From positions 496,001-560,000 of the forward strand of contig NZ_BSUM01000001.1 of the NCBI RefSeq assembly GCF_030161595.1: a DNA stretch of 64,000 nucleotides. Direction: 5' to 3'. Both the position numbers and the translations under genes were made by a program. The notes beneath the pieces were generated by a model. The model was not told the origin of the DNA. It was given only the letters and a program-made list of their open reading frames with translations, and ran no database searches. This document shows positions 20,385-29,808 of this stretch, one piece after another. Within the stretch, counting starts at the first letter, position 1. Each line of letters starts with the position of its first letter. This DNA is from Litorihabitans aurantiacus (GTDB lineage Bacteria; Actinomycetota; Actinomycetes; Actinomycetales; Beutenbergiaceae).

Positions 20385-21005
20385 TCAGGACCGGGCCGTG
20401 GTCAGCCGCACGTGCTCCGGGGCCACCCCGTGCCCGTTCCAGCGCTCCTGCCCGGGCGTGGGCAGGCCTACGGCCTCCAGCATGCGCCGGACCGAGTGGT
20501 CCACGAGGTCCTGCACGCTGTGCGGACGATGGTAGAAGGCGGGAACCGGCGGGAAGATCACGGCTCCGGCGTCCGCGGCGTCCGCCATCAGCCGGAGGTG
20601 CCCGCGGTGCAGGGGCGTCTCGCGCACGGCGAGCACCAGGGGGCGTCGTTCCTTCAGTTGGACGTCGGCCGCCCGCGCCAGCAGGTTGGCCGAGTAGCAG
20701 TTCGCGACCGAGGAGAGGGTCTTGATGCTGCACGGCACGACGAGCATGCCCGTGACCGGGTAGGAGCCGCTCGCGATCGGTGCGCCGAGGTCGTCGTCGG
20801 AGTGGACGACGTCGGCGAGTTCCATGACCTGCCGCGAGGTGAGGTCGGTCTCGTCCCGCAGCGTCGCGCGCGCGCCACGCGTGAGCACGAGGTGCGTCTC
20901 GACGTCGGGGCGCTCGAGCCGGAGCAGCTCCAGCGCCCGCACGCCCATCGTCGCGCCGGAGGCACCGCTGATGCCGACGACCAGGCGCCGGGGTGCGGTG
21001 GTCAT
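20385..21005 (-). CDS. ubiX: Flavin prenyltransferase UbiX
   Basis: A 206-residue UbiX/Pad1 protein, which prenylates FMN with a dimethylallyl phosphate donor to make the prFMN cofactor of UbiD enzymes. Signature segments are GISGASGATMG at the N-terminus (FMN phosphate site), VPCSIKTLSSVANCYSANL and the RRPLVLAVRETPLH strand. The start ATG overlaps the stop of iclR (ATGA), so it is co-transcribed with the regulator. Finding UbiX in the same cluster as the UbiD gene at 8061 strongly supports that the two work together. Confidence 0.95.
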   Translation of the reverse strand: MTTAPRRLVVGISGASGATMGVRALELLRLERPDVETHLVLTRGARATLRDETDLTSRQVMELADVVHSDDDLGAPIASGSYPVTGMLVVPCSIKTLSSVANCYSANLLARAADVQLKERRPLVLAVRETPLHRGHLRLMADAADAGAVIFPPVPAFYHRPHSVQDLVDHSVRRMLEAVGLPTPGQERWNGHGVAPEHVRLTTARS

Positions 21006-21790
21006 CCCGCGGTCGGGGTGAGGGCGGGGGCCGGCACGCGGGGGGCCGAGACGGGGAGCGTGGCGCCGATCTCGGCCGCGTGCCGGAGCACCGAGGCGAT
21101 GACGGACCGGCGCGCCGAGGCGCTGCGGAGACGCTCGCGAGGAGCGGCCACGGTCAGGCTGGCGGCGACGACGCCGTCGCCCGCCGTGACGGGTGCCGAG
21201 ACGGCCCACACGTTGACGTCCAGCTCGTTCTCGCAGATGTCGTACCCGCGCTCGCGCACCTCGGCGAGGTGGGACACGACCTCCTCGACGCTCCCGGGGG
21301 TGTCGTCGGTGTAGCGGCGGAACGCGTGGTCGGCCAGGAGGTCGAGCACCTGCGCCGGCGGCCGGAAGGCGAGCAGGGCCCGCGCGCCGGCGGAGGCGTG
21401 CAGCGGCAGGCTGCGACCGACCGGCACGGCGACGTGCAGCGCGCGGGAGCTGGGGGACGCGGCCACGCAGACGGCGTTGTCATTCACCATGGTGGCCACG
21501 AACGCCGTCTCGTCGAACTCGGTCCCCAGGTCCGCGAGGTGGGACTCGACGAGGTCGACCAGCTCGGCCTGGCTCGCGACGTCGGAGGCGAGCTGGAGCA
21601 GGCGCTGGCCGGGGAAGAACTCGCCGCGGTCGTTCTTGCGCACCCAGCGCGTCTCGAGGAGGTCCTTCAGCAACCGGTGAGCGGTAGGCATCGGGAGCGA
21701 TAGCTGGGTCGCCAGCTCAGTCAGCGTCCGACCCTGCGGCGGTGCGCTCACGGCACCCATCAGGCCCAAGGTCCGTTCGATCAGCTGCAC
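21002..21790 (-). CDS. IclR-family transcriptional regulator
   Basis: A 262-residue IclR-type regulator. The N-terminal helix-turn-helix is in TLTELATQLSLPMPTAHRLL, followed by the C-terminal GAF-like effector domain with FVATMVNDNAVCVA, VPVGRSLPLHASAGARA and DVNVWAVSAPV, the usual IclR landmarks. I chose the GTG at 21790, which has GGAGGG six bases upstream; the frame stays open further up across the promoter. It is at the end of the catabolic cluster and is co-transcribed with ubiX. A perfect palindrome overlaps its own -10 box, suggesting autoregulation, and related sites precede the UbiD and importer operons. Confidence 0.94.
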   Translation of the reverse strand: MQLIERTLGLMGAVSAPPQGRTLTELATQLSLPMPTAHRLLKDLLETRWVRKNDRGEFFPGQRLLQLASDVASQAELVDLVESHLADLGTEFDETAFVATMVNDNAVCVAASPSSRALHVAVPVGRSLPLHASAGARALLAFRPPAQVLDLLADHAFRRYTDDTPGSVEEVVSHLAEVRERGYDICENELDVNVWAVSAPVTAGDGVVAASLTVAAPRERLRSASARRSVIASVLRHAAEIGATLPVSAPRVPAPALTPTAG

Positions 21791-21812
21791 GTGCCCTCCA
21801 CGACTCGATTTC

Positions 21813-21846
21813 GGAATAGTATTCCATCCACCGGAAGTCCTGGCAA
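21813..21846 (-). promoter_or_regulatory. iclR promoter with overlapping palindromic operator
   Basis: On the minus strand TTGCCA (21846-21841) and TACTAT (21821-21816) are 19 bp apart. The -10 box is embedded in the perfect palindrome GGAATAGTATTCC (21813-21825). An IclR dimer bound there would block transcription, so autoregulation is likely. Confidence 0.6.
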
Positions 21847-21913
21847 GAGCGGGGCCCGTCACCCGCCCGGCTAGGATCGCACCGGTCCCGCAACGCCACC
21901 ACCGGAGGTCGCC

Positions 21914-22468
21914 GTGCGCATGAGAACCACCCGACCGCGCCGCTCGTCCCGCGCGCGTCACGCCGTCGTGATCGTCCCGGCGCTCGCCGCCGCGCTCGTC
22001 CTGACCGGCTGCGGCCGCCCGGGAACGGCCGCGACCGTCGACGGCGAGCGGATCACCGAGGGGCAGGTCGGCGCGCTCGTGGCGGACCTCGAGCGGCTCG
22101 CGTCCACGGCCCAGGCGGGCGCGCCGGTCGATCCCGCCCAGGCGCTGTCCACCCTCGTGCAGGCGCCCACGATCCTCGACGTCGTGGCCGAGTTCGGGGC
22201 CACCGCCTCCGACCAGGAGGCCGTGGCACTGCTTGACAGCGTGGTGTCGCAGGGCGGTCTCGAGCCGTGGGACTACTCCGCCGAGATCCGTCAGGTGGCG
22301 CAGCTGCAGCTCGCGAGTCCCGCGCTGCAGGCGGACGAGGCCGCCTCGCTCGAGGTCGGCCGACGCCTGGCCGCGCTCGACGTCGACCTCAACCCGCGGT
22401 TCGGCACCTGGCAGGACGGGCAGATCGCCCCCACCCAGTGGCCGTGGCTCGTCCCGTCCGCCTCGTGA
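21914..22468 (+). CDS. SurA N-terminal-domain-like lipoprotein
   Basis: A 184-residue predicted lipoprotein: twin basic N-terminus, hydrophobic stretch and lipobox LTGC (Cys33), then GTAATVDGERITEGQVGALV, the opening of SurA/PpiC-type chaperone N-domains. No PPIase domain follows, so it is probably a periplasm-side (extracytoplasmic) chaperone-like protein rather than an isomerase. GGAGG lies five bases before the GTG. A TAGGAT -10 box is at 21872-21877. It overlaps the next gene by GTGA and resumes the housekeeping neighbourhood of mazG and eno after the accessory block. Confidence 0.8.
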   Translation: MRMRTTRPRRSSRARHAVVIVPALAAALVLTGCGRPGTAATVDGERITEGQVGALVADLERLASTAQAGAPVDPAQALSTLVQAPTILDVVAEFGATASDQEAVALLDSVVSQGGLEPWDYSAEIRQVAQLQLASPALQADEAASLEVGRRLAALDVDLNPRFGTWQDGQIAPTQWPWLVPSAS

Positions 22469-23135
22469 GCACGGTCGACGACACCGCGGCGTCGGCCGCC
22501 CCCGGCGAGCTCGTCCTGGTCCGGCACGGCGAGACCGCCTGGAGCCGCGCCGGCCGGCACACCGGGCGCAGCGACCTCCCCCTCACGCCCGACGGCGAGG
22601 AGCAGGCCCGCGCGACCGGTCGCGCTCTCGCGGGGCGCGAGTTCGCGCTGGTGCTGACCTCGCCGCTCACGCGGGCCCGCCGGACGGCGGAGCTGGCCGG
22701 GTACGGCGGAGCCGAGGTCGAGCCCGACCTGGCCGAGTGGGACTACGGACCCGTCGAGGGACTGACGCGCGTCGAGGTGGCCGACGCGCTCGGGCGCGGC
22801 TGGGCCGCGCTGACCGACGGCGTCCGCGTGCCCCTGACCGTCTCCGGCACCGACGACCTCGCGCCCGACGAGCGCAACCCCGAGCCCGGCGAGGGGGAGC
22901 TGATCGAGGAGGTCGCCGCCCGCGCGGCCCGTGTGATCGCCCGGGCGGAGACCACGCTGCTGGACGGCGGCGACGTCCTCCTCGTGGCCCACGGCCACCT
23001 GCTGCGCATCCTGACCTCGGTGTGGCTCGGGCTCTCGCCCGAGGTGGCCGAGCGGCTCGTGCTCGGCACGGCCGCGCGCTGCGTGCTGGGGTACGACCGC
23101 GGTGCGCGCTCGCTCGTGCACTGGAACGTCGCGCC

Positions 23136-23139
<4 letters not shown>
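22465..23139 (+). CDS. Histidine phosphatase family protein
   Basis: A 224-residue member of the phosphoglycerate-mutase-like histidine phosphatase superfamily. The catalytic LVRHGET motif (about residues 17-23), the SPLTRARRTAEL segment, DLAEWDYGPVEGL and the second catalytic His in LLVAHGHLLRIL are all present. Substrate not predictable; such broad phosphatases are common beside mazG. GTG overlaps the stop of the lipoprotein gene and its own stop overlaps the mazG start. Confidence 0.93.
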
Positions 23140-25326
<2,187 letters not shown>

Positions 25327-25351
25327 GCCCGCAGCACCACCAGCACCACCC

Positions 25352-25394
25352 GAGGGCCCCGGCTCGTCGCACCCGCGGCGGCCCCGGGGCCCTC
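25352..25394 (+). terminator. eno terminator hairpin
   Basis: Inverted repeat GAGGGCCCCGG / CCGGGGCCCTC (11 bp) around a 21-base loop, 25 bp after the eno stop. Confidence 0.7.
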
Positions 25395-25400
25395 ACCCGT

Positions 25401-25466
25401 CCCCGAGAGGATTGCCGACCCTCCCCGAGAGGTTTGCCGACCTACCCCGAGAGGATCACCGACGCG
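25401..25466. repeat. Three tandem 22-bp direct repeats
   Basis: Units starting at 25401, 25423 and 25445 each begin CCCCGAGAGG and continue with ATTGCCGACC, TTTGCCGACC and ATCACCGACG. The spacing is exactly 22 bp, close to two helical turns. They lie between the eno terminator and the divIC gene; no inverted copies are seen nearby. Confidence 0.85.
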
Positions 25467-25558
25467 TGCCCGCCGCCCGGGCGGCCCGCCCGCTGCGATG
25501 CCGGTGCCCGACGGCGCGGCTCGGTCCTGATCGCGACGGTGTGGGGCACCATGGCCGG

Positions 25559-26242
25559 GTGAGAGCCCGACCCACCGCTGCCCGCGTGACGCCGTCGCGC
25601 ACTTCCGGCGGCTCGCGCTCGTCCCGCCCCGCGGGGCGTGGCGCGTCGCCCGGCCGTTCGGGTGCCGGCTCGCAGGCGGGTGCGGGCGGGCGGGGCTCAG
25701 GTAATCGAGGGTCGGGCCGGCCCGGCGCCTCGGGGAGACGTGATCGCGACGAGCCGCGCGAGCCGCGACAGATCACCATGAGGACGGCGGGGCTCGCCCT
25801 GGTCCTCCTGGTCGCCTTCATCGTCCTGGCGCCCACTCTGCGCGCCTACGTCTCGCAGCAGGAGCAGCTCCGCGAGGTCAACGCCTCTCTCGCCCAGGCG
25901 CAGGAAGAGGCGGCCGCGCTCGAGGAGGAGCTCGCGCGCTGGGAGGACCCCGAGTACGTAAAGTCGCAGGCCAGCGCGCGGTTCAACCTCGTCGCGCCCG
26001 GTGAGACCGGGTACAAGGTCGTCGACCCGGAGACCGTCGACGGCGAGGACCCCATCGGCGACCTCACCGCGCAGGAGGCGGCCCGGTCGCCGTACGCGGT
26101 GACCGCCACGCTGCCGTGGTACTCCACGGTGTGGGGCTCGGTCGAGGTCGCAGGCGCGGCTCAGCAGACCGCTGCCGAGGCCGAGGCTGCGCAGGACGTC
26201 CCGGCCGACGGCGCCGCCCCACCCGCGAGCGACACGCCCTGA
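25559..26242 (+). CDS. Septum formation initiator family protein (DivIC/FtsB-like)
   Basis: A 227-residue bitopic membrane protein of the DivIC/FtsB family that scaffolds the divisome with FtsQ/DivIB and FtsL. The first 75 residues are a Gly/Arg/Ser-rich cytoplasmic tail, followed by one membrane segment (LALVLLVAFIVLAPTL, about 78-95), a coiled coil QQEQLREVNASLAQAQEEA and the FtsB-type ending WEDPEYVKSQASARFNLV. The C-terminal tail is Ala/Pro rich. The start is uncertain: the GTG at 25559 has no clear ribosome site and the frame is open upstream. The eno-divIC-DUF501-ppx order matches M. tuberculosis Rv1023-Rv1026. Confidence 0.88.
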   Translation: MRARPTAARVTPSRTSGGSRSSRPAGRGASPGRSGAGSQAGAGGRGSGNRGSGRPGASGRRDRDEPREPRQITMRTAGLALVLLVAFIVLAPTLRAYVSQQEQLREVNASLAQAQEEAAALEEELARWEDPEYVKSQASARFNLVAPGETGYKVVDPETVDGEDPIGDLTAQEAARSPYAVTATLPWYSTVWGSVEVAGAAQQTAAEAEAAQDVPADGAAPPASDTP

Positions 26243-26276
26243 CGGCACCCCGACGAACGCGGGGGAGAATGGTGGC

Positions 26277-26849
26277 GTGACCTCCGACGACCCCACCGCC
26301 GCCCGAGCGCACCGCGACACCCCGGGGCTCGACGCCCGTGCCTCCGCCGGCGTCGTCGACCTCCCGCCGGTCGAGGCGGCCGACCTGGCGGCCGTCGCCG
26401 AGCAGCTCGGGCGCGAGCCCCGCGGCGTCGTCGCGATCGCTGCACGCTGCCGCTGCGGCCGCCCCACCGTGGTCCGCACCTCGCCCCGCCTCCCGGACGG
26501 CACGCCCTTCCCGACGTCGTACTACCTCACGCACCCCGGCGCCGTCGCCGCCGTCTCCACGCTCGAGGCCTCGGGCCTGATGACACGGATGACCGAGCGC
26601 CTGGTCGAGGACGAGGAGCTCGCCGCGCAGTACCGCCGCGCCCACGAGGACTACCTCGCCCAGCGCGCCGAGCTCGGCGACGTCCCGGAGATCGACGGGA
26701 TCTCCGCGGGCGGGATGCCCGGCCGCGTCAAGTGCCTCCACGTCCTCGTGGGGCACAGCCTCGCCCGCGGCCCCGGCGTCAACCCGTTCGGCGACGAGGC
26801 GCTCGCGGCGATGGCGCCGTCGTGGTCGCCCATGCGCTGCACCTGCTGA
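26277..26849 (+). CDS. DUF501 family protein
   Basis: A 190-residue DUF501 protein. The family is conserved in actinobacteria between divIC and ppx but has no assigned activity. Typical segments are RCRCGRPTVVRTSPRL, FPTSYYLTHP and the C-terminal VKCLHVLVGHSLARGPGVNP and MRCTC. Two cysteine pairs (CRC near residue 58 and CTC at the end) plus the conserved Cys-Leu-His segment suggest metal binding, which is inference. GGGGGAG precedes the GTG by about nine bases. It converges on dinB. Confidence 0.9.
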   Translation: MTSDDPTAARAHRDTPGLDARASAGVVDLPPVEAADLAAVAEQLGREPRGVVAIAARCRCGRPTVVRTSPRLPDGTPFPTSYYLTHPGAVAAVSTLEASGLMTRMTERLVEDEELAAQYRRAHEDYLAQRAELGDVPEIDGISAGGMPGRVKCLHVLVGHSLARGPGVNPFGDEALAAMAPSWSPMRCTC

Positions 26850-26902
26850 CGCCACCAGCGCCACGGGCACGAACAGCCCCACCAGCACCAGCGTGACCGC
26901 CG

Positions 26903-28174
26903 TCACCCCTCGACCGCCTCGTCGAGGGACGGACCGGCCAGGGCGTCGCGATCGCGCAGCAGGCTGGCCCTCGTCAGCGCGTGGCCGCCATAGCGGTGCC
27001 CGAGGGCGTCGACGGCGGCGTCGAGCTCGCGCGTGTCGCGCACCCGCGCCGCACCACCCCCAGCGCGCCCAGCACCGCCGCCTGCAGCAACCTCCGCGAA
27101 CGACAGCTCCGGCTGCTCCACCCGGTCCGCGACGAGACCGCCGAGCGCCACTCCGACCAGGGTGATCCCGCGCGCCCGGACCAGGGGCCGCGCCTGTCGT
27201 AGCAGCGACACAGCAGTGTCGGCCAGGCGTGCGGTCGATGCGGTGGGGTGGGCGAGCGAGTGCGACCGCGTCACGGCCGTGTAGTCGTCGAACCGCAGCC
27301 GCAGCACGACGGTGCCCGCGAGCTGCTCGGCCTCCCGCAGCCGGCGCGTCACGCGGTCGACCAGCCCGAGGAGCGCCGCGTGCACGTGCTCCGGGCGGTG
27401 CGGCCCGCGGCCGAGCGCGCGCTGCGCCCCGATCGAGCTGCGGCGGTGCCCGAGGCTCAGCGTCGTCGAGGTCCGCCCGTGCACGACGGCGTAGAGGTGC
27501 CGCCCGCCTGCCCGCCCCAGGAGTCCGACGAGGACGTCCTCCGGCAGCGCCGCCAGGTCCCCGACCGTCTCGAGGCCGAAGGATCCCAGCCGCCCCGCCG
27601 TCGCCTCGCCCACTCCCCACAGCCGGCGCAGGGGGAGCGGGTGCAGGAAGGCGCGCTCGCCGTCGGGCGGCACCTCGAGCAGGCCGTCCGGCTTCGCGGC
27701 CTGGCTCGCGGTCTTGGCCAGGAACGGGGTGCGCGCGACCCCCACGGTGATCGGCAGCCCGACCTCGTGCGCCACCCGCCGCCGCAGCCGCGCCGCGATG
27801 TCCACCGGGGAACCGTCGATCCGACCGAGCCCGCCGACGTCGAGGAAGGCCTCGTCCACCGAGACGCCCTGGACCAGCGGTGTCGTCTCCCGGAAGATCG
27901 CGAACACCGCCCGGCTGGCCGCGGTGTAGGTCGGGAAGTCGGGCCGCACGATCACGAGCCCGGGGCAGAGCGCCCGGGCGCGGTGCCCCGGCATCGGCGT
28001 CGAGATCCCGGCCCGCTTCGCCTCGTAGCTGGCGGCGAGGATCACGCCACCCCCGCCGACGGCGACCGGACGACCGCGCAGCGCGGGGTCGTCGCGCTGC
28101 GCCACGGAGGCGTAGAACGAGTCGAGATCGGCGTGCAGGATGCTCGCCCGAGGCTCTGCTGACGGGATGGACAC
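26903..28174 (-). CDS. dinB: DNA polymerase IV (Y-family translesion polymerase)
   Basis: A Y-family polymerase of about 423 residues that bypasses DNA lesions. Catalytic motifs are present: ILHADLDSFYASV (first metal-binding Asp), VSVDEAFLDV (catalytic Asp-Glu), the helix-hairpin-helix LWGVGEATAGRLGSFG and the little-finger domain from about residue 240. The C-terminal 60 residues are Gly/Ala/Arg-rich, and a clear beta-clamp peptide is not visible. Start is ambiguous: GTGs at 28174, 28180 and 28192 are in frame and none has a clear ribosome site. It lies on the opposite strand between DUF501 and ppx, interrupting the conserved order. Confidence 0.9.
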   Translation of the reverse strand: MSIPSAEPRASILHADLDSFYASVAQRDDPALRGRPVAVGGGGVILAASYEAKRAGISTPMPGHRARALCPGLVIVRPDFPTYTAASRAVFAIFRETTPLVQGVSVDEAFLDVGGLGRIDGSPVDIAARLRRRVAHEVGLPITVGVARTPFLAKTASQAAKPDGLLEVPPDGERAFLHPLPLRRLWGVGEATAGRLGSFGLETVGDLAALPEDVLVGLLGRAGGRHLYAVVHGRTSTTLSLGHRRSSIGAQRALGRGPHRPEHVHAALLGLVDRVTRRLREAEQLAGTVVLRLRFDDYTAVTRSHSLAHPTASTARLADTAVSLLRQARPLVRARGITLVGVALGGLVADRVEQPELSFAEVAAGGGAGRAGGGAARVRDTRELDAAVDALGHRYGGHALTRASLLRDRDALAGPSLDEAVEG

Positions 28175-28249
28175 GAACACACGTTCGCACACGGGTCCGA
28201 CATCGGGCGCGGGGATGGAATGTCGGCGGCCCCACGTAGGGTGTCGGGC

Positions 28250-29212
28250 GTGACCCGGGTAGCTGCCATCGACTGCGGAACGAACACCATCCGCCTCCTC
28301 GTCGCCGACGTCTCCGCCGACAGCGGCCGGACGCAGGAGGTCGTGCGCCTCGGCCGCGTGACGCGCCTGGGCCGCGGTGTGGACCGCACCGGCGAGCTCG
28401 ACCCGGCCGCGCTCGAGGCGACCCTCGAGGCGGCGCGGGAGTTCGCCGTCGTCATCGCCGAGACGGGGGCCGAGCGCGTGCGCTTCGTGGCGACCTCGGC
28501 CACGCGCGATGCGCGCAACCGCGACGCGTTCGTCGCCGGGGTGCGGGACGCGCTCGGCGTCGACCCCGAGGTCGTCACCGGTGAGGAGGAGGCGCGGCTG
28601 TCGTTCGCCGGGGCCGTGAGCGTCGTCGCCGACGCGCACCCCGGGCCCTACCTCGTCGTCGACCTCGGCGGCGGCTCGACCGAGCTCGTCCTCGGTGAGG
28701 CGGAGCCGGAGGCGGCGATCTCGCTCGACGTCGGCTCCGTGCGCCTGCACGAGCGGCACCTGCACTCCGACCCGCCCACGCAGCCCGAGATCGAGGCCGC
28801 CGCGGTCGACGCGCGCGAGGCGCTCGAGCGCGCCGCCGCCGTCGTCCCGCTCGGCCGCACCGCCACCCTCATCGGCGTCGCCGGCACCATCACCACGACG
28901 ACGGCGCACGCGATGGGCCTGTCGTCCTACGACCGCACGCGCATCGACGGCGCGGTGCAGCCCACGGGCGTCGTCCTCGCGGCCGCGCAGGACCTCCTCG
29001 CCGCCACGCGCCACGAGCGCGCCGCGATGCCCTACCTCCACCCCGGCCGCGTCGACGTGATCGGCGCCGGCGCGCTCATCTGGTTCGAGGTCGTCTCGCG
29101 CGTGTTCTCCGAGGTGCAGGAGGCCGGGGGAGCGCTGCTGCAGGTCGTCACGAGCGAGCACGACATCCTCGACGGCATCGCCCTCGGGCTGCGCGAGGCG
29201 GTAGCACCGTGA
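28250..29212 (+). CDS. ppx: Ppx/GppA-family exopolyphosphatase
   Basis: A 320-residue Ppx/GppA phosphatase of the short actinobacterial type, acting on polyphosphate or guanosine pentaphosphate. The ASKHA-fold phosphate loops are visible as RVAAIDCGTNTIRLLVAD at the N-terminus and VVDLGGGSTELVLG near residue 140, with FVATSATRDARN between. I chose the GTG at 28250 because the mature family starts (M/V)TRVAAIDCGTN; GTG 28241 and ATG 28220 are in frame alternatives. The stop overlaps the start of the ybaK-like gene. Confidence 0.93.
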   Translation: MTRVAAIDCGTNTIRLLVADVSADSGRTQEVVRLGRVTRLGRGVDRTGELDPAALEATLEAAREFAVVIAETGAERVRFVATSATRDARNRDAFVAGVRDALGVDPEVVTGEEEARLSFAGAVSVVADAHPGPYLVVDLGGGSTELVLGEAEPEAAISLDVGSVRLHERHLHSDPPTQPEIEAAAVDAREALERAAAVVPLGRTATLIGVAGTITTTTAHAMGLSSYDRTRIDGAVQPTGVVLAAAQDLLAATRHERAAMPYLHPGRVDVIGAGALIWFEVVSRVFSEVQEAGGALLQVVTSEHDILDGIALGLREAVAP

Positions 29213-29703
29213 ACACCGGAGAAACCGCCCCCGAGCCCGACGGCGAGCGCCGCGCCCGCGAGGCGGCGCAGCGTCTCGGCCTCGCCCACGAGATCCGCCG
29301 CCACGGCCGCGTCTCGTCGCTGGCCGAGGCGGCGGCGGCTCGCGGCGTCGCCCCCGGCAGCCTGGTCAAGACGATGGTGGTGCGTCGGGGCGAGGGCGAC
29401 TTCCTGCTCGTCCTCGTCCCCGGGGACCGCACGATCTCGTGGCCCAAGCTGCGCACCCTGCTCGGCGTGAAGCGCCTGTCGATGCCCGACGCGGCGACGG
29501 CGCTCGCCGCCACCGGCTACGAACGCGGCACGATCACGCCGCTCGGTTCGGCCACCGCGTGGCCGGTGGTCGCCGACGAGCGGGTGGTCGGGGAGATCTC
29601 GATCGGTGGCGGGGGACACGGCGTCGGGATCACGGTGGACGCCGACGCGCTGGTCGCCGCGCTCGGGGCTCAGCGGGCCGACGTCACCGATCCGGAGAGC
29701 TAG
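29209..29703 (+). CDS. YbaK/EbsC-family aminoacyl-tRNA deacylase
   Basis: A 164-residue YbaK/ProX-type protein. The family hydrolyses mischarged tRNAs such as Cys-tRNA(Pro). Visible are APGSLVKTMVVR with the conserved catalytic-region Lys, LVLVPGDRTISWPKL, GVKRLSMPDA and the GTITPLGS segment. GTG overlaps the ppx stop, so it is co-transcribed with ppx. Substrate specificity within the family cannot be told. Confidence 0.88.
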   Translation: MNTGETAPEPDGERRAREAAQRLGLAHEIRRHGRVSSLAEAAAARGVAPGSLVKTMVVRRGEGDFLLVLVPGDRTISWPKLRTLLGVKRLSMPDAATALAATGYERGTITPLGSATAWPVVADERVVGEISIGGGGHGVGITVDADALVAALGAQRADVTDPES

Positions 29704-29774
29704 CCGAAGCCCCGCAGCAGCCCTGCCGCGAGTCCTGACGATCCGATGTGGCCACTGACACAAGCCCCTCATCT

Positions 29775-29802
29775 TTGACCGTTCCATGGGCCGCACTAAG
29801 GT
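29775..29802 (+). promoter_or_regulatory. Leaderless promoter of ndh
   Basis: TTGACC (29775-29780), 16-bp spacer, TAAGGT (29797-29802), then six bases to the GTG start at 29809. Transcription should start at or next to the first codon, giving a leaderless mRNA, which agrees with the lack of a ribosome-binding site. Confidence 0.72.
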
Positions 29803-29808
29803 CGTGGC

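Noticed and set aside
6924-21790. Integrated phage or transposon
   Set aside because: No integrase, transposase, terminase or direct-repeat ends were found. All genes look metabolic and share the local codon use.
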